Shown here piece by piece: positions 8,725 to 15,369 of a DNA stretch of 64,000 bases (position 1 is its first letter; every line of letters begins with the position of its first letter). Position numbers and translations under genes: made by a program. The notes beneath the pieces were generated by a model. The model saw only the letters and a list, made by a program, of their open reading frames with translations. It ran no database searches and had not been told where the DNA came from. This DNA comes from Allocatelliglobosispora scoriae (GTDB taxonomy: Bacteria > Actinomycetota > Actinomycetes > Mycobacteriales > Micromonosporaceae): NCBI RefSeq assembly GCF_014204945.1, contig NZ_JACHMN010000002.1:2751001-2815000 (forward strand), in the 5' to 3' direction.

Positions 8725-10158
8725 ATGAGCGATAACGTTCTGCGGAACTTCATAAACGGCGAACACGTGGCCCCCACCGACGGCCGCCACGCCGATCTGA
8801 TCGACCCCTGCTCCGGCGAGGTCTTCGCCTCGACCCCCGTCTCCGGCGGCGAGGATGTCGACCGGGCCATGGCCGCCGCCGCGAGCGCCTTCGAGACCTG
8901 GCGCGACACGACGCCTTCGGAGCGGCAGCGCGCCCTGCTGAAGATCGCCGACGCGCTGGAGTCGCGGGCCGACGAGTTCGTCCGCGCCGAGAGCCAGAAC
9001 ACGGGCAAGCCGCTCGGCCTCACCACCACCGAGGAGCTGCCGCCCGCCATCGACCAGCTGCGCTTCTTCGCCGGTGCCGCCCGGGTCCTGGAGGGCCGCG
9101 CCGCCGCCGAATACCTGGCCGGGCACACGAGCTATGTCCGGCGCGAGCCGATCGGGGTCTGCGCCCAGGTCACGCCGTGGAACTACCCGCTGCTGATGGC
9201 GATCTGGAAGATCGCGCCCGCGCTGGCGGCCGGCAACACGGTCGTGCTCAAGCCGTCGGACACCACCCCGGTCTCGACGCTGCTCCTCGCCGAACTGGCA
9301 GCCGAGTTCCTGCCGCCGGGCGTCTTCAACGTGGTCGCGGGCGACCGGGACACCGGCCGGGCGCTGGTCACGCACCGCACGCCGCAGTTCGTCTCGATCA
9401 CCGGTTCCACCCGGGCAGGCATGGAGGTCGCCTCGGCCGCCGCGCCGGACCTCAAGCGCACCCACCTGGAGCTCGGCGGCAAGGCCCCGGTGCTGGTCTT
9501 CGACGACGCAGATATCGCAGCAGCGGTCGAGGGCATCTCGGTGGCCGGCTTCTTCAACGCCGGGCAGGACTGCACGGCGGCGACTCGCGTACTCGTCACG
9601 CCCGGCGCCTATGAGGACTTCCTCGCCGCGCTGACCGAGGCCGCCGCCGCGACGAAGACCGGCCAGCCAGACGACGAGGACGTGCTCTACGGCCCGGTCA
9701 ACAACGCCAACCAGCTGGCTCGCGTACGCGGGTTCATCGACCGCCTGCCCAGCCACGCGGTGCTCACCACCGGTGGCGAGCGCGTCGGCAACCGGGGCTA
9801 CTTCTTCGCGCCGACCGTCGTCGGCGGGCTGCAGCAGACCGACGAGATCATCCAGGACGAGGTCTTCGGGCCGGTCATCACCGTGCAGCTCGTCGACGAC
9901 GAGGAGGCTGCGGTCCGCGCCGCCAACGACGTGCGCTACGGCCTCGCCTCGTCGGTGTGGACCAAGGACCACGGGCGCGCGATGCGGGTCAGCAACCGGC
10001 TCGACTTCGGCTGCGTCTGGGTCAACACGCACATCCCGCTCGTCGCGGAGATGCCGCACGGCGGGTTCAAGCACTCCGGCCACGGCAAGGACCTCTCCAT
10101 GTACGGCCTGGAGGACTACACCCGGGTCAAGCACGTCATGCACAACCTGAACGGCTGA
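8725..10158 (+). CDS. Aldehyde dehydrogenase, gamma-aminobutyraldehyde/betaine-aldehyde type
   Basis: 477 residues. The ALDH signatures are QVTPWNYPLLM, LELGGKAPVLVF (general base) and FFNAGQDCTAATRV (catalytic Cys), with the C-terminal MPHGGFKHSGHGKDLSMYG typical of gamma-aminobutyraldehyde dehydrogenases (PatD/PuuC-like). It probably oxidises 4-aminobutyraldehyde to GABA, or a similar amino-aldehyde. Start ATG is preceded by AGGAGAGAAG. It lies five bases upstream of the GABA aminotransferase gene, so the two enzymes form consecutive steps of one transcript. A paralogue with the same motifs sits at 21252-22733. Confidence 0.88.
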   Translation: MSDNVLRNFINGEHVAPTDGRHADLIDPCSGEVFASTPVSGGEDVDRAMAAAASAFETWRDTTPSERQRALLKIADALESRADEFVRAESQNTGKPLGLTTTEELPPAIDQLRFFAGAARVLEGRAAAEYLAGHTSYVRREPIGVCAQVTPWNYPLLMAIWKIAPALAAGNTVVLKPSDTTPVSTLLLAELAAEFLPPGVFNVVAGDRDTGRALVTHRTPQFVSITGSTRAGMEVASAAAPDLKRTHLELGGKAPVLVFDDADIAAAVEGISVAGFFNAGQDCTAATRVLVTPGAYEDFLAALTEAAAATKTGQPDDEDVLYGPVNNANQLARVRGFIDRLPSHAVLTTGGERVGNRGYFFAPTVVGGLQQTDEIIQDEVFGPVITVQLVDDEEAAVRAANDVRYGLASSVWTKDHGRAMRVSNRLDFGCVWVNTHIPLVAEMPHGGFKHSGHGKDLSMYGLEDYTRVKHVMHNLNG

Positions 10159-10163
10159 GGGAC

Positions 10164-11447
10164 ATGTCCAACTCCGAGAAGCTGCACGCCCGCCGGTCCG
10201 CCGCCGTGGCCCGGGGCATCGGCTCCACCATCACGTCCTACGTCGAGCGGGCGAGCGGCGGCACGATCACCGACGTCGACGGCCGGGAGTGGATCGACTT
10301 CGCGGCCGGGATCGCCGTCACCAGTGTCGGCAACGCAGCGCCGATGGTCGTCGCGGCCGTCCGGGAGCAGGTCGAACGCTTCACCCACACCTGCTTCATG
10401 GTCGCGCCTTATGAGTCCTATGTGGCGGTCTGCGAGCAGCTCAACGAGCTGACCCCGGGATCGTTCGAGAAGCGGTCCGCGCTCTTCAACTCCGGTGCCG
10501 AGGCGGTCGAGAACGCCGTGAAGATCGCCCGCTACGCCACCGGGCGGTCCGCGGTCGTCGTCTTCGATCACGGCTACCACGGGCGTACCAACCTGACGAT
10601 GGCGCTCACCGCCAAGGTCATGCCCTATAAGCAGGGGTTCGGTCCGTTCGCCCCGGAGATCTACCGGGCGCCGATGTCCTACGCCCTGCGCGACGGCGGG
10701 CTCGACGGCAAGACCGCCGCGAGCCGCGCCATCGACATGATCAGCTCACAGATCGGGGCGGCGAACGTCGCGGCGATCGTGATCGAGCCGATCCAGGGCG
10801 AGGGCGGCTTCATCGTGCCCGCTCCCGGGTTCCTCAGCGCGCTTGCCGAGTGGGCCCGGGCCAACGGGGTCGTCTTCATCGCCGACGAGATCCAGACCGG
10901 TTTCTGCCGCACCGGCGACTGGTTCGCCAGTGAGCACGAGCGCATCGAGCCGGACCTGATCACCACGGCGAAGGGCATCGCGGGCGGCCTGCCGCTCGCC
11001 GGGGTCACCGGCCGGGCCGAGCTGATGGACTCGGTGCACGTCGGCGGGCTCGGCGGCACCTACGGCGGCAACCCGATCGCCTGCGCGGCCGCACTCGCCT
11101 CGATCGACACGATGCGTGCGCACAACCTGGCCGGGGCGGCCCGGCGCATCGGCTCCGTGATCACCGACCGCCTGTCACTGCTCGCGGCCCGCCACCCCGA
11201 GATCGCGGAAGTACGCGGCCGCGGCGCCATGATCGCCGTCGAGCTGGTCGAGCCCGGCACGATCAACCCGAACCCGACGGTGACGGCGGCGATCAACCGG
11301 GCCTGCCACGAGGCGGGGCTGTTGACGCTGACCTGCGGCACCTACGGCAACGTGTTCCGCTTCCTGCCGCCGCTCGTCATGGACGACGAGACCCTGAACC
11401 GGGGCCTCGACATCCTCGACTCCGCGTTTGCGAGGGTGCTCGCCTAG
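10164..11447 (+). CDS. gabT: 4-aminobutyrate aminotransferase (class III, PLP)
   Basis: 427-residue class III aminotransferase that transfers the GABA amino group to 2-oxoglutarate, giving succinic semialdehyde. Visible features are FNSGAEAVENAVKIAR (PLP phosphate-binding region), FDHGYHGRTNLTMALT, the Asp in VFIADEIQTGFCRTG, and the PLP lysine in TTAKGIAGGLPLAGV. ATG at 10164 follows GAGGGAC and lies five bases after the ALDH stop. Placement with aminobutyraldehyde dehydrogenase supports GABA as substrate. A long palindrome (family C) begins ten bases after its stop. Confidence 0.92.
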   Translation: MSNSEKLHARRSAAVARGIGSTITSYVERASGGTITDVDGREWIDFAAGIAVTSVGNAAPMVVAAVREQVERFTHTCFMVAPYESYVAVCEQLNELTPGSFEKRSALFNSGAEAVENAVKIARYATGRSAVVVFDHGYHGRTNLTMALTAKVMPYKQGFGPFAPEIYRAPMSYALRDGGLDGKTAASRAIDMISSQIGAANVAAIVIEPIQGEGGFIVPAPGFLSALAEWARANGVVFIADEIQTGFCRTGDWFASEHERIEPDLITTAKGIAGGLPLAGVTGRAELMDSVHVGGLGGTYGGNPIACAAALASIDTMRAHNLAGAARRIGSVITDRLSLLAARHPEIAEVRGRGAMIAVELVEPGTINPNPTVTAAINRACHEAGLLTLTCGTYGNVFRFLPPLVMDDETLNRGLDILDSAFARVLA

Positions 11448-11456
11448 CCCGTCATG

Positions 11457-11539
11457 CAAGATCGTCGCAACTCTTCAAGAGTTGTCGCTTCAGGCCGCCA
11501 GGCCTTAAGCACAACTCTTGAAGAGTTGCGACGATCTTG
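11457..11539. repeat. Palindromic repeat family C, copy 1
   Basis: Perfect 29-bp inverted arms (11457-11485, 11511-11539), each carrying the sub-palindrome AACTCTTCAAGAGTT, around a 25-bp loop. It fills the gap between convergent gabT and the TROVE gene, ending three bases before the latter's stop codon. Related shorter copies are at 35157, 44838 and 57169. Confidence 0.88.
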
Positions 11540-11542
11540 GGG

Positions 11543-13057
11543 CTAGAACGGCCAGGTGCCGGACTCGCCTGCCTCCAGGAGCGGGATCATGCCGAACGCC
11601 GCATCCGTGAGACCGCCGAACGTGTAGCGGTTGCCCCCACCCGTCGGCGCGTGCCCGATCCGGTAGCCCGCCAGGTTCCAGGTGTAACCCGGCACGCCCT
11701 CCGGAACAGCCGCGTAAACACTGCTCGCGCCGTGCCACGCCGCCTGCTCGTCGGTGAGGATCACCACCCGGTCATGCCCCCGGAAGTGCGCCCGCACCGC
11801 CTGCTCGGTCGAGGTGCCGTTGCCGATGAAGTAGCCGTCCGCCTTGAACCGCGCCACCCCCTTCAGCACCGACTCCCCCGCCACCTGCGGAAACACCTTC
11901 GACTTGTCGGAGAACGAGACGACCGTGGCATCCTGCGCCCGGGCCGCCAGCGCCAGTCCGAAGACCACCGCCGCATCCCAGCACTTCAGCGTGCCGTCCT
12001 TGCTGAACGTCGAGTTCATCGAGCCCGACGTGTCGATCAGGACCAGCGTCCGTCCCGGCAGCGCGGGCACGTTGCCCAGCGCGTGCTGAAGGGCAACCTC
12101 CAGGGGGTACGCCCACCGCAGGCTCGGTGCCGCGTTGAACGCCGACAGGAACCGCATCGGGAGCACGCGCGACTGGCGTACCGCCGAGGCGTCGGCGAGC
12201 TTGGCCACGACGGAGGCCGCCGCCGCATCGCTCACCCCGGCCTGGTCGAAGTTGCGCAGGTTGCGCAGGAGCGCCAGGTAACCCATCGACGGGATGAGTG
12301 CCTCCCACGCCGCGGCGTCCATCGGACCCTGGCGCCAGCCGGCGACAGACTCCCACGTCATGCCCGCTTCGCGCAGCCGGTCAGCGTCGACCTCGGTGGA
12401 CCGCTCGGCGAGCAGCTCCGTCCGGGCGCGCAGCACCGTCAGCGACTCCGGCACCGGGTTGCCCCGCTTGTGCCGGCGCGCCAGCGCATGCTGGAAGAGG
12501 TCACCCTGCCGGGCGTCCTTCGCGGTCGGGTGGGTCAGCTCGATGACGTCGCCGAAGCGCACCGCGGTGCCGTCGGAGTCGTACTTCGCGAGGCTGCGCT
12601 CGTGGTAGAGCCGGACCGCCGCGTCGGCGATGCCCCGCTTCACCGGCTTGGGCAGTGCGCGACCGTGCCGACCCAGCCAGTAGGCGAGGGCCTCACCGGG
12701 CTCGTCGGCCCGCTGAAGTGCCGAGTCGACGATGGCACGCGAACCGGTGATCCCGGCCGCGACCTGCGCCTTCGCACCCTCCACCGCAGCCACGACCGAG
12801 GCGGTCCGCATGTTGGCGCCCAGGCGCAGCCACGGCACGAACCGGCCGAACCACTCCGGATCGCTGACGGCGACCTTCGCGACCAGGGCGCGGAACCGAT
12901 CATCGCGCTCGCTCGCGCCCTCGTAGAAGGTCTGCTCCCCCACCATGTTGGAGACGGCGAGCAGGAAGAGCTCGGTCTTGCGGTCTCGGGTGAAGCCCCT
13001 GCCGCCCTGGTGGGTCGTGACGGCGTTGGTCGGCTTGCGGAGATTGAACTTGGCCAT
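11543..13057 (-). CDS. TROVE-domain protein, bacterial Ro60 homologue (Rsr-like)
   Basis: 504-residue ring-shaped RNA-binding protein of the Ro60/Rsr family. It binds Y RNAs and, in studied bacteria, takes part in RNA quality control and stress-related RNA decay. N-terminal HEAT-like TROVE repeats include MGYLALLRNLRNFDQAG. The C-terminal von Willebrand A-like domain has an intact MIDAS motif, TLVLIDTSGSMNSTFS. Start chosen at the ATG with a strong AAGGAGG (13057). An upstream frame extension would run into the Y-RNA region. Directly upstream on the same strand lie two Y-RNA candidates, and a third lies on the opposite strand, which strongly supports the assignment. Confidence 0.93.
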   Translation of the reverse strand: MAKFNLRKPTNAVTTHQGGRGFTRDRKTELFLLAVSNMVGEQTFYEGASERDDRFRALVAKVAVSDPEWFGRFVPWLRLGANMRTASVVAAVEGAKAQVAAGITGSRAIVDSALQRADEPGEALAYWLGRHGRALPKPVKRGIADAAVRLYHERSLAKYDSDGTAVRFGDVIELTHPTAKDARQGDLFQHALARRHKRGNPVPESLTVLRARTELLAERSTEVDADRLREAGMTWESVAGWRQGPMDAAAWEALIPSMGYLALLRNLRNFDQAGVSDAAAASVVAKLADASAVRQSRVLPMRFLSAFNAAPSLRWAYPLEVALQHALGNVPALPGRTLVLIDTSGSMNSTFSKDGTLKCWDAAVVFGLALAARAQDATVVSFSDKSKVFPQVAGESVLKGVARFKADGYFIGNGTSTEQAVRAHFRGHDRVVILTDEQAAWHGASSVYAAVPEGVPGYTWNLAGYRIGHAPTGGGNRYTFGGLTDAAFGMIPLLEAGESGTWPF

Positions 13058-13084
13058 GGTGGTGCCTCCTTCGACGGCCAGCCC

Positions 13085-13260
13085 GGAGGCGCAACCAGAC
13101 AGCACACGTGAGATCGAGTCGGCGACGGTACGAAGCTGCTCTGCCGCTGAGCTACGCCGCCAGGAGTGGCAGCGGCGGGATTCGAACCCGCGACCAGCCC
13201 ATGAGAAGTGGGAAGTAACCGTTGCCTGCGCACCACGTGTGCTGTGTGGGTGCGCCTCCC
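13085..13260 (-). ncRNA. Candidate Y RNA with circularly permuted tRNA-like module (Y-RNA 2)
   Basis: About 176 nt, ending 27 nt before the TROVE start codon. The outer arms GGGAGGCGC/GCGCCTCC and ACAGCACACGT/ACGTGTGCTGT pair. Inside is the shared Y stem: 5' GCAGGCAACGGTTACTTC pairs through ACCGTCGCC with the 3' strand CCGACTCGATCTC. The apex folds like tRNA but permuted: T arm (13175-13191, loop TTCGAAT), acceptor 3' strand (13168-13174), a six-base cap (13162-13167), acceptor 5' strand (13155-13161, seven pairs), then D arm GCTCAGCGGCAGAGC (13138-13152). This is the layout known for YrlA-type bacterial Y RNAs. All pairings were checked by eye. Confidence 0.8.
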
Positions 13261-13331
13261 GAGATCAAGGCAGCGACGGCATTGGTTGTCTTTGCAAGAG
13301 AAGTAGCCGTCGCCTGCGCACCGGGAGGTGC
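13250..13331 (-). ncRNA. Candidate short Y RNA without tRNA module (Y-RNA 3)
   Basis: About 82 nt. It repeats the 5' motif GCAGGCGACGGCTACTTC and the 3' motif GCCGTCGC..TTGATCTC of Y-RNA 2, closing a simple stem-loop with no T or D arm. Its outer 3' arm GGGAGGCGC is the same DNA as the 5' outer arm of Y-RNA 2, so the two folds are alternatives or are separated by processing. A TACCGT -10-like hexamer (13339-13344, minus strand) sits seven bases before the predicted 5' end. Confidence 0.6.
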
Positions 13332-13338
13332 GAGAGGA

Positions 13339-13344
13339 ACGGTA
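13339..13344 (-). promoter_or_regulatory. Predicted -10 element for Y-RNA/TROVE transcript
   Basis: TACCGT on the minus strand, with the predicted start of Y-RNA 3 about seven bases downstream. It matches the spacing of the TACAGT upstream of Y-RNA 1. No clear -35. Confidence 0.45.
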
Positions 13345-13444
13345 ACCCGGGAGAGATCCTCGGCTCCACGGGTTTTCCGTCGGTCTGTTCGGAATCCCGC
13401 CGTCGGCGCGGCTGATCGCCTGGGGGTGAGCGCGTTCGGGCGGC

Positions 13445-13714
13445 GCTTTGCTCTGCTTACATCCGCGCAACACACCGGGCTATCCGGCAGCGTGCTCTCG
13501 CGCGGGGCTTTGCTCTGCTTACACCTGCGCAACACACCGGTCCGACCCGGCAGCCGGCACTCGCGCGGCGGCCTTGCTCTGCTTACACCCACGCAACACA
13601 CCGGCCCCACCCGGCAGCCGGCACTCGCACGGCGGCCTTGCTCTGCTCACACCCACGCAACACCGAAAAAATCCAGATATGCCGGGTGATGCGCAGGTGT
13701 AAGCAGAGCAAAGC
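13445..13714. repeat. Tandem repeat array, family D (four direct plus one inverted copy)
   Basis: The unit GCTTTGCTCTGCTTACACC, followed by a GCGCAACACACCGG-like block and a CCGGCAGC..GCTCGCGCGG spacer, repeats at 13445, 13507, 13571 and 13635 with a 62-64 bp period. An inverted copy, GCGCAGGTGTAAGCAGAGC, lies at 13691-13714, so the last unit and the inverted copy form a long hairpin. It lies between the two divergent Y-RNA transcription units. The spacers are themselves conserved, so this is not a CRISPR array. Confidence 0.85.
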
Positions 13715-13850
13715 TCCGCGCGCACCATCCAATCCGGCTCCCCGGACCAACCGCCGGGCGACCAACATCGCGGTCATATGGCGGTGCGGGCCCGCACCGC
13801 CGAAGACACCGCGAGCCCGAAATGGATCGTGGCCGACGACACCGACCCGC

Positions 13851-13856
13851 TACAGT
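13851..13856 (+). promoter_or_regulatory. Predicted -10 element for Y-RNA 1
   Basis: TACAGT ending seven bases before the first paired base of the Y-RNA 1 stem (13864), as expected for a -10 box and transcription start. No convincing -35 is visible. Confidence 0.5.
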
Positions 13857-13863
13857 TCGCGGC

Positions 13864-14021
13864 GGGCGTGTTCGGTGCGCAGGCAACGGATACTTCAGGG
13901 ACCATGTGCCCGGCAGGGCGTGCGGGTTCGAACCCCGTCGTCGAGCGAAAGCCCGACGTGGCGAAACTGGCAGACGCGCACGGTGATAAGCCCGTCGCCG
14001 ACCTCGATCTCGAGCACGCCC
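13864..14021 (+). ncRNA. Candidate Y RNA with tRNA-Leu-like permuted module (Y-RNA 1)
   Basis: About 158 nt on the plus strand, divergent from the TROVE locus. Closing stem GGGCGTGTTC/GAGCACGCCC (13864-13873 with 14012-14021). Shared Y stem: 5' GCAGGCAACGGATACTTC and 3' CCGTCGCCGACCTCGATCTC. The apical module runs: T arm (stem 13922-13926/13934-13938, loop TTCGAAC), acceptor strand 13939-13946, a GAAA tetraloop 13947-13950, acceptor strand 13951-13958 (seven of eight pairs), then a D-arm-like TGGCGAAACTGGCAGACGC as in tRNA-Leu. The order is permuted relative to tRNA, so this is not a tRNA gene. Confidence 0.8.
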
Positions 14022-14034
14022 CCCAAACACCGAG

Positions 14035-14067
14035 GCGGCCCGCCGTCCGGTGAGGACAGCGGGCCGC
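14035..14067. terminator. Hairpin between Y-RNA 1 and the convergent dehydrogenase gene
   Basis: 9-bp perfect arms GCGGCCCGC/GCGGGCCGC (14035-14043, 14059-14067), 14 bases after the Y-RNA 1 stem and 12 before the stop of the convergent gene. No T tract, as is usual in actinobacteria. Confidence 0.55.
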
Positions 14068-14079
14068 ACGCCGGAACGG

Positions 14080-15303
14080 TTAGGCGACGGCGAGCTGCGA
14101 GCTGCCCACCCGCATACCCCAGGGGCTGCCGTAACCGGAGAGCAGCTCGAGGAACGGGCTGGGCGCGAACGCCTCCGCGCCCAGCACCCCGGCGCCCGAC
14201 CAGACACCGCTCGCGAGCAGCTCCAGGGCGACGATCGGGTTCACCGCGGTCTGCCAGACGACGGCCTGGTGGCCGTACTCGCGCATGGACCACTCGTTGT
14301 CGACCACGTGGTAGAGGTAGACCTCGTGCGGCAGCCCGTCCAGGCCCGTCCCCCGGACCAGGGTGCCCGCGCAGGTCTTGCCACGCATCCGATCGCCGAG
14401 GGTCGCCGGGTCGGGCAGGCTGGCGGCGAGCACGTCCCGAGGCGACACGGAGACGCCACCGACCATGACCGGCGCGGTCTTGTCCATGCCCAGCTTGTGC
14501 AGGGTCTTGAGCACCTCGATGAACTCGGTGCCGAGGCCGTACTTGAAGGTGACCCGCTTGGCGTCGACCCAGCGCGGGATCAGCAGGACCTCCTCGTGCT
14601 CCACGTTGACGCACTCGACCGGTCCGATGCCCTCGGGGAAGTCGAAGACCTCCGGTTCGCTGAAGGGCTCGGTGGTGAACCAGCCACGACCGGCCTCCCA
14701 GATCACCGGGGGGTTGAGGCACTCCTCGATCGTGGTCCAGATCGAGAACGAGGGTGCGAAGTCGAACCCGTCGACGGTGATGTTGGAGCCGTCGCGTACG
14801 CCGATCTCGTCGATCTCGCTGAAGAGGTGGTCGGCGGCGTAGCGGGCGAAGACATCGGAGAGGCCGGGTTCGACCCCGATGCCGACGAGGGCGAGCCGAC
14901 CCCGCGCGGCCCAGGAGTCGGCGACGGCGAACTGCTCGTCCCCGAGCATCACCCCGGTCTGTGCGTAGGGTTCGGTCGGGTGGGGGTGGGACAGCGACAT
15001 CGCCATGTCGAGATAGTCGGCCCCGGCCGCGAACGCCCCGTTGAAGATGGGCATCACGAATCGGGGGTCGACCGCGTTGAGGACGTGCGTGATGGAGTGC
15101 TCCCGGCAGAGCGCCGCCACCGCCTCGGCCGACGAGGCGTCGAGCTGGGCCGCGAGGAACCGGTGGTCACGGCCGGTGATCGCACGACCCGCCCGCTCCG
15201 CCGAGTAGTCGGCGACCACCATGAGGTCGAAGAAGTTTCGGCGAGCCGCGATGGCCACCGCCGCGCTGCCGACGCCGCCAGCGCCGACGAGCAGGATACG
15301 CAT
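14080..15303 (-). CDS. Saccharopine dehydrogenase-like NAD(P)-binding protein
   Basis: 407 residues. The N-terminal Rossmann motif is MRILLVGAGGVGSAAVAIAA, followed by the saccharopine-dehydrogenase family blocks HVLNAVDPRFVMPIFNGAF, AGADYLDMAMS and GIGVEPGLSDVFARYA. Family members include saccharopine reductase, lysine 6-dehydrogenase and carboxynorspermidine synthase-like enzymes. Given the polyamine neighbourhood, a role on lysine- or polyamine-derived imines is plausible, but substrate is not shown. AAAGGA precedes the ATG. It follows the FAD oxidoreductase gene by 66 bp on the same strand. Confidence 0.8.
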   Translation of the reverse strand: MRILLVGAGGVGSAAVAIAARRNFFDLMVVADYSAERAGRAITGRDHRFLAAQLDASSAEAVAALCREHSITHVLNAVDPRFVMPIFNGAFAAGADYLDMAMSLSHPHPTEPYAQTGVMLGDEQFAVADSWAARGRLALVGIGVEPGLSDVFARYAADHLFSEIDEIGVRDGSNITVDGFDFAPSFSIWTTIEECLNPPVIWEAGRGWFTTEPFSEPEVFDFPEGIGPVECVNVEHEEVLLIPRWVDAKRVTFKYGLGTEFIEVLKTLHKLGMDKTAPVMVGGVSVSPRDVLAASLPDPATLGDRMRGKTCAGTLVRGTGLDGLPHEVYLYHVVDNEWSMREYGHQAVVWQTAVNPIVALELLASGVWSGAGVLGAEAFAPSPFLELLSGYGSPWGMRVGSSQLAVA

Positions 15304-15369
15304 GAGAGTCCTTTCTCAGGCCGCTCGGCCACGCCAAGTGATCGAGCGGAACAAACGGGGGAACGAGAA

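Noticed and set aside
13138-13191. Ordinary tRNA gene on the minus strand (TTCGAAT loop and D arm visible)
   Set aside because: The T arm precedes the D arm in the transcript and no anticodon arm lies between them; the acceptor strands are joined by a short loop, so it is a permuted tRNA-like module.
13445-13714. Regularly spaced repeats resembling a CRISPR array
   Set aside because: The intervals between repeats are themselves near-identical, the period is 62-64 bp with an inverted final copy, and no cas genes are present.
13922-13980. tRNA-Leu gene on the plus strand
   Set aside because: Only T arm, acceptor and D-arm-like parts are present, again in permuted order with a GAAA cap, and no anticodon loop follows before the Y stem closes.
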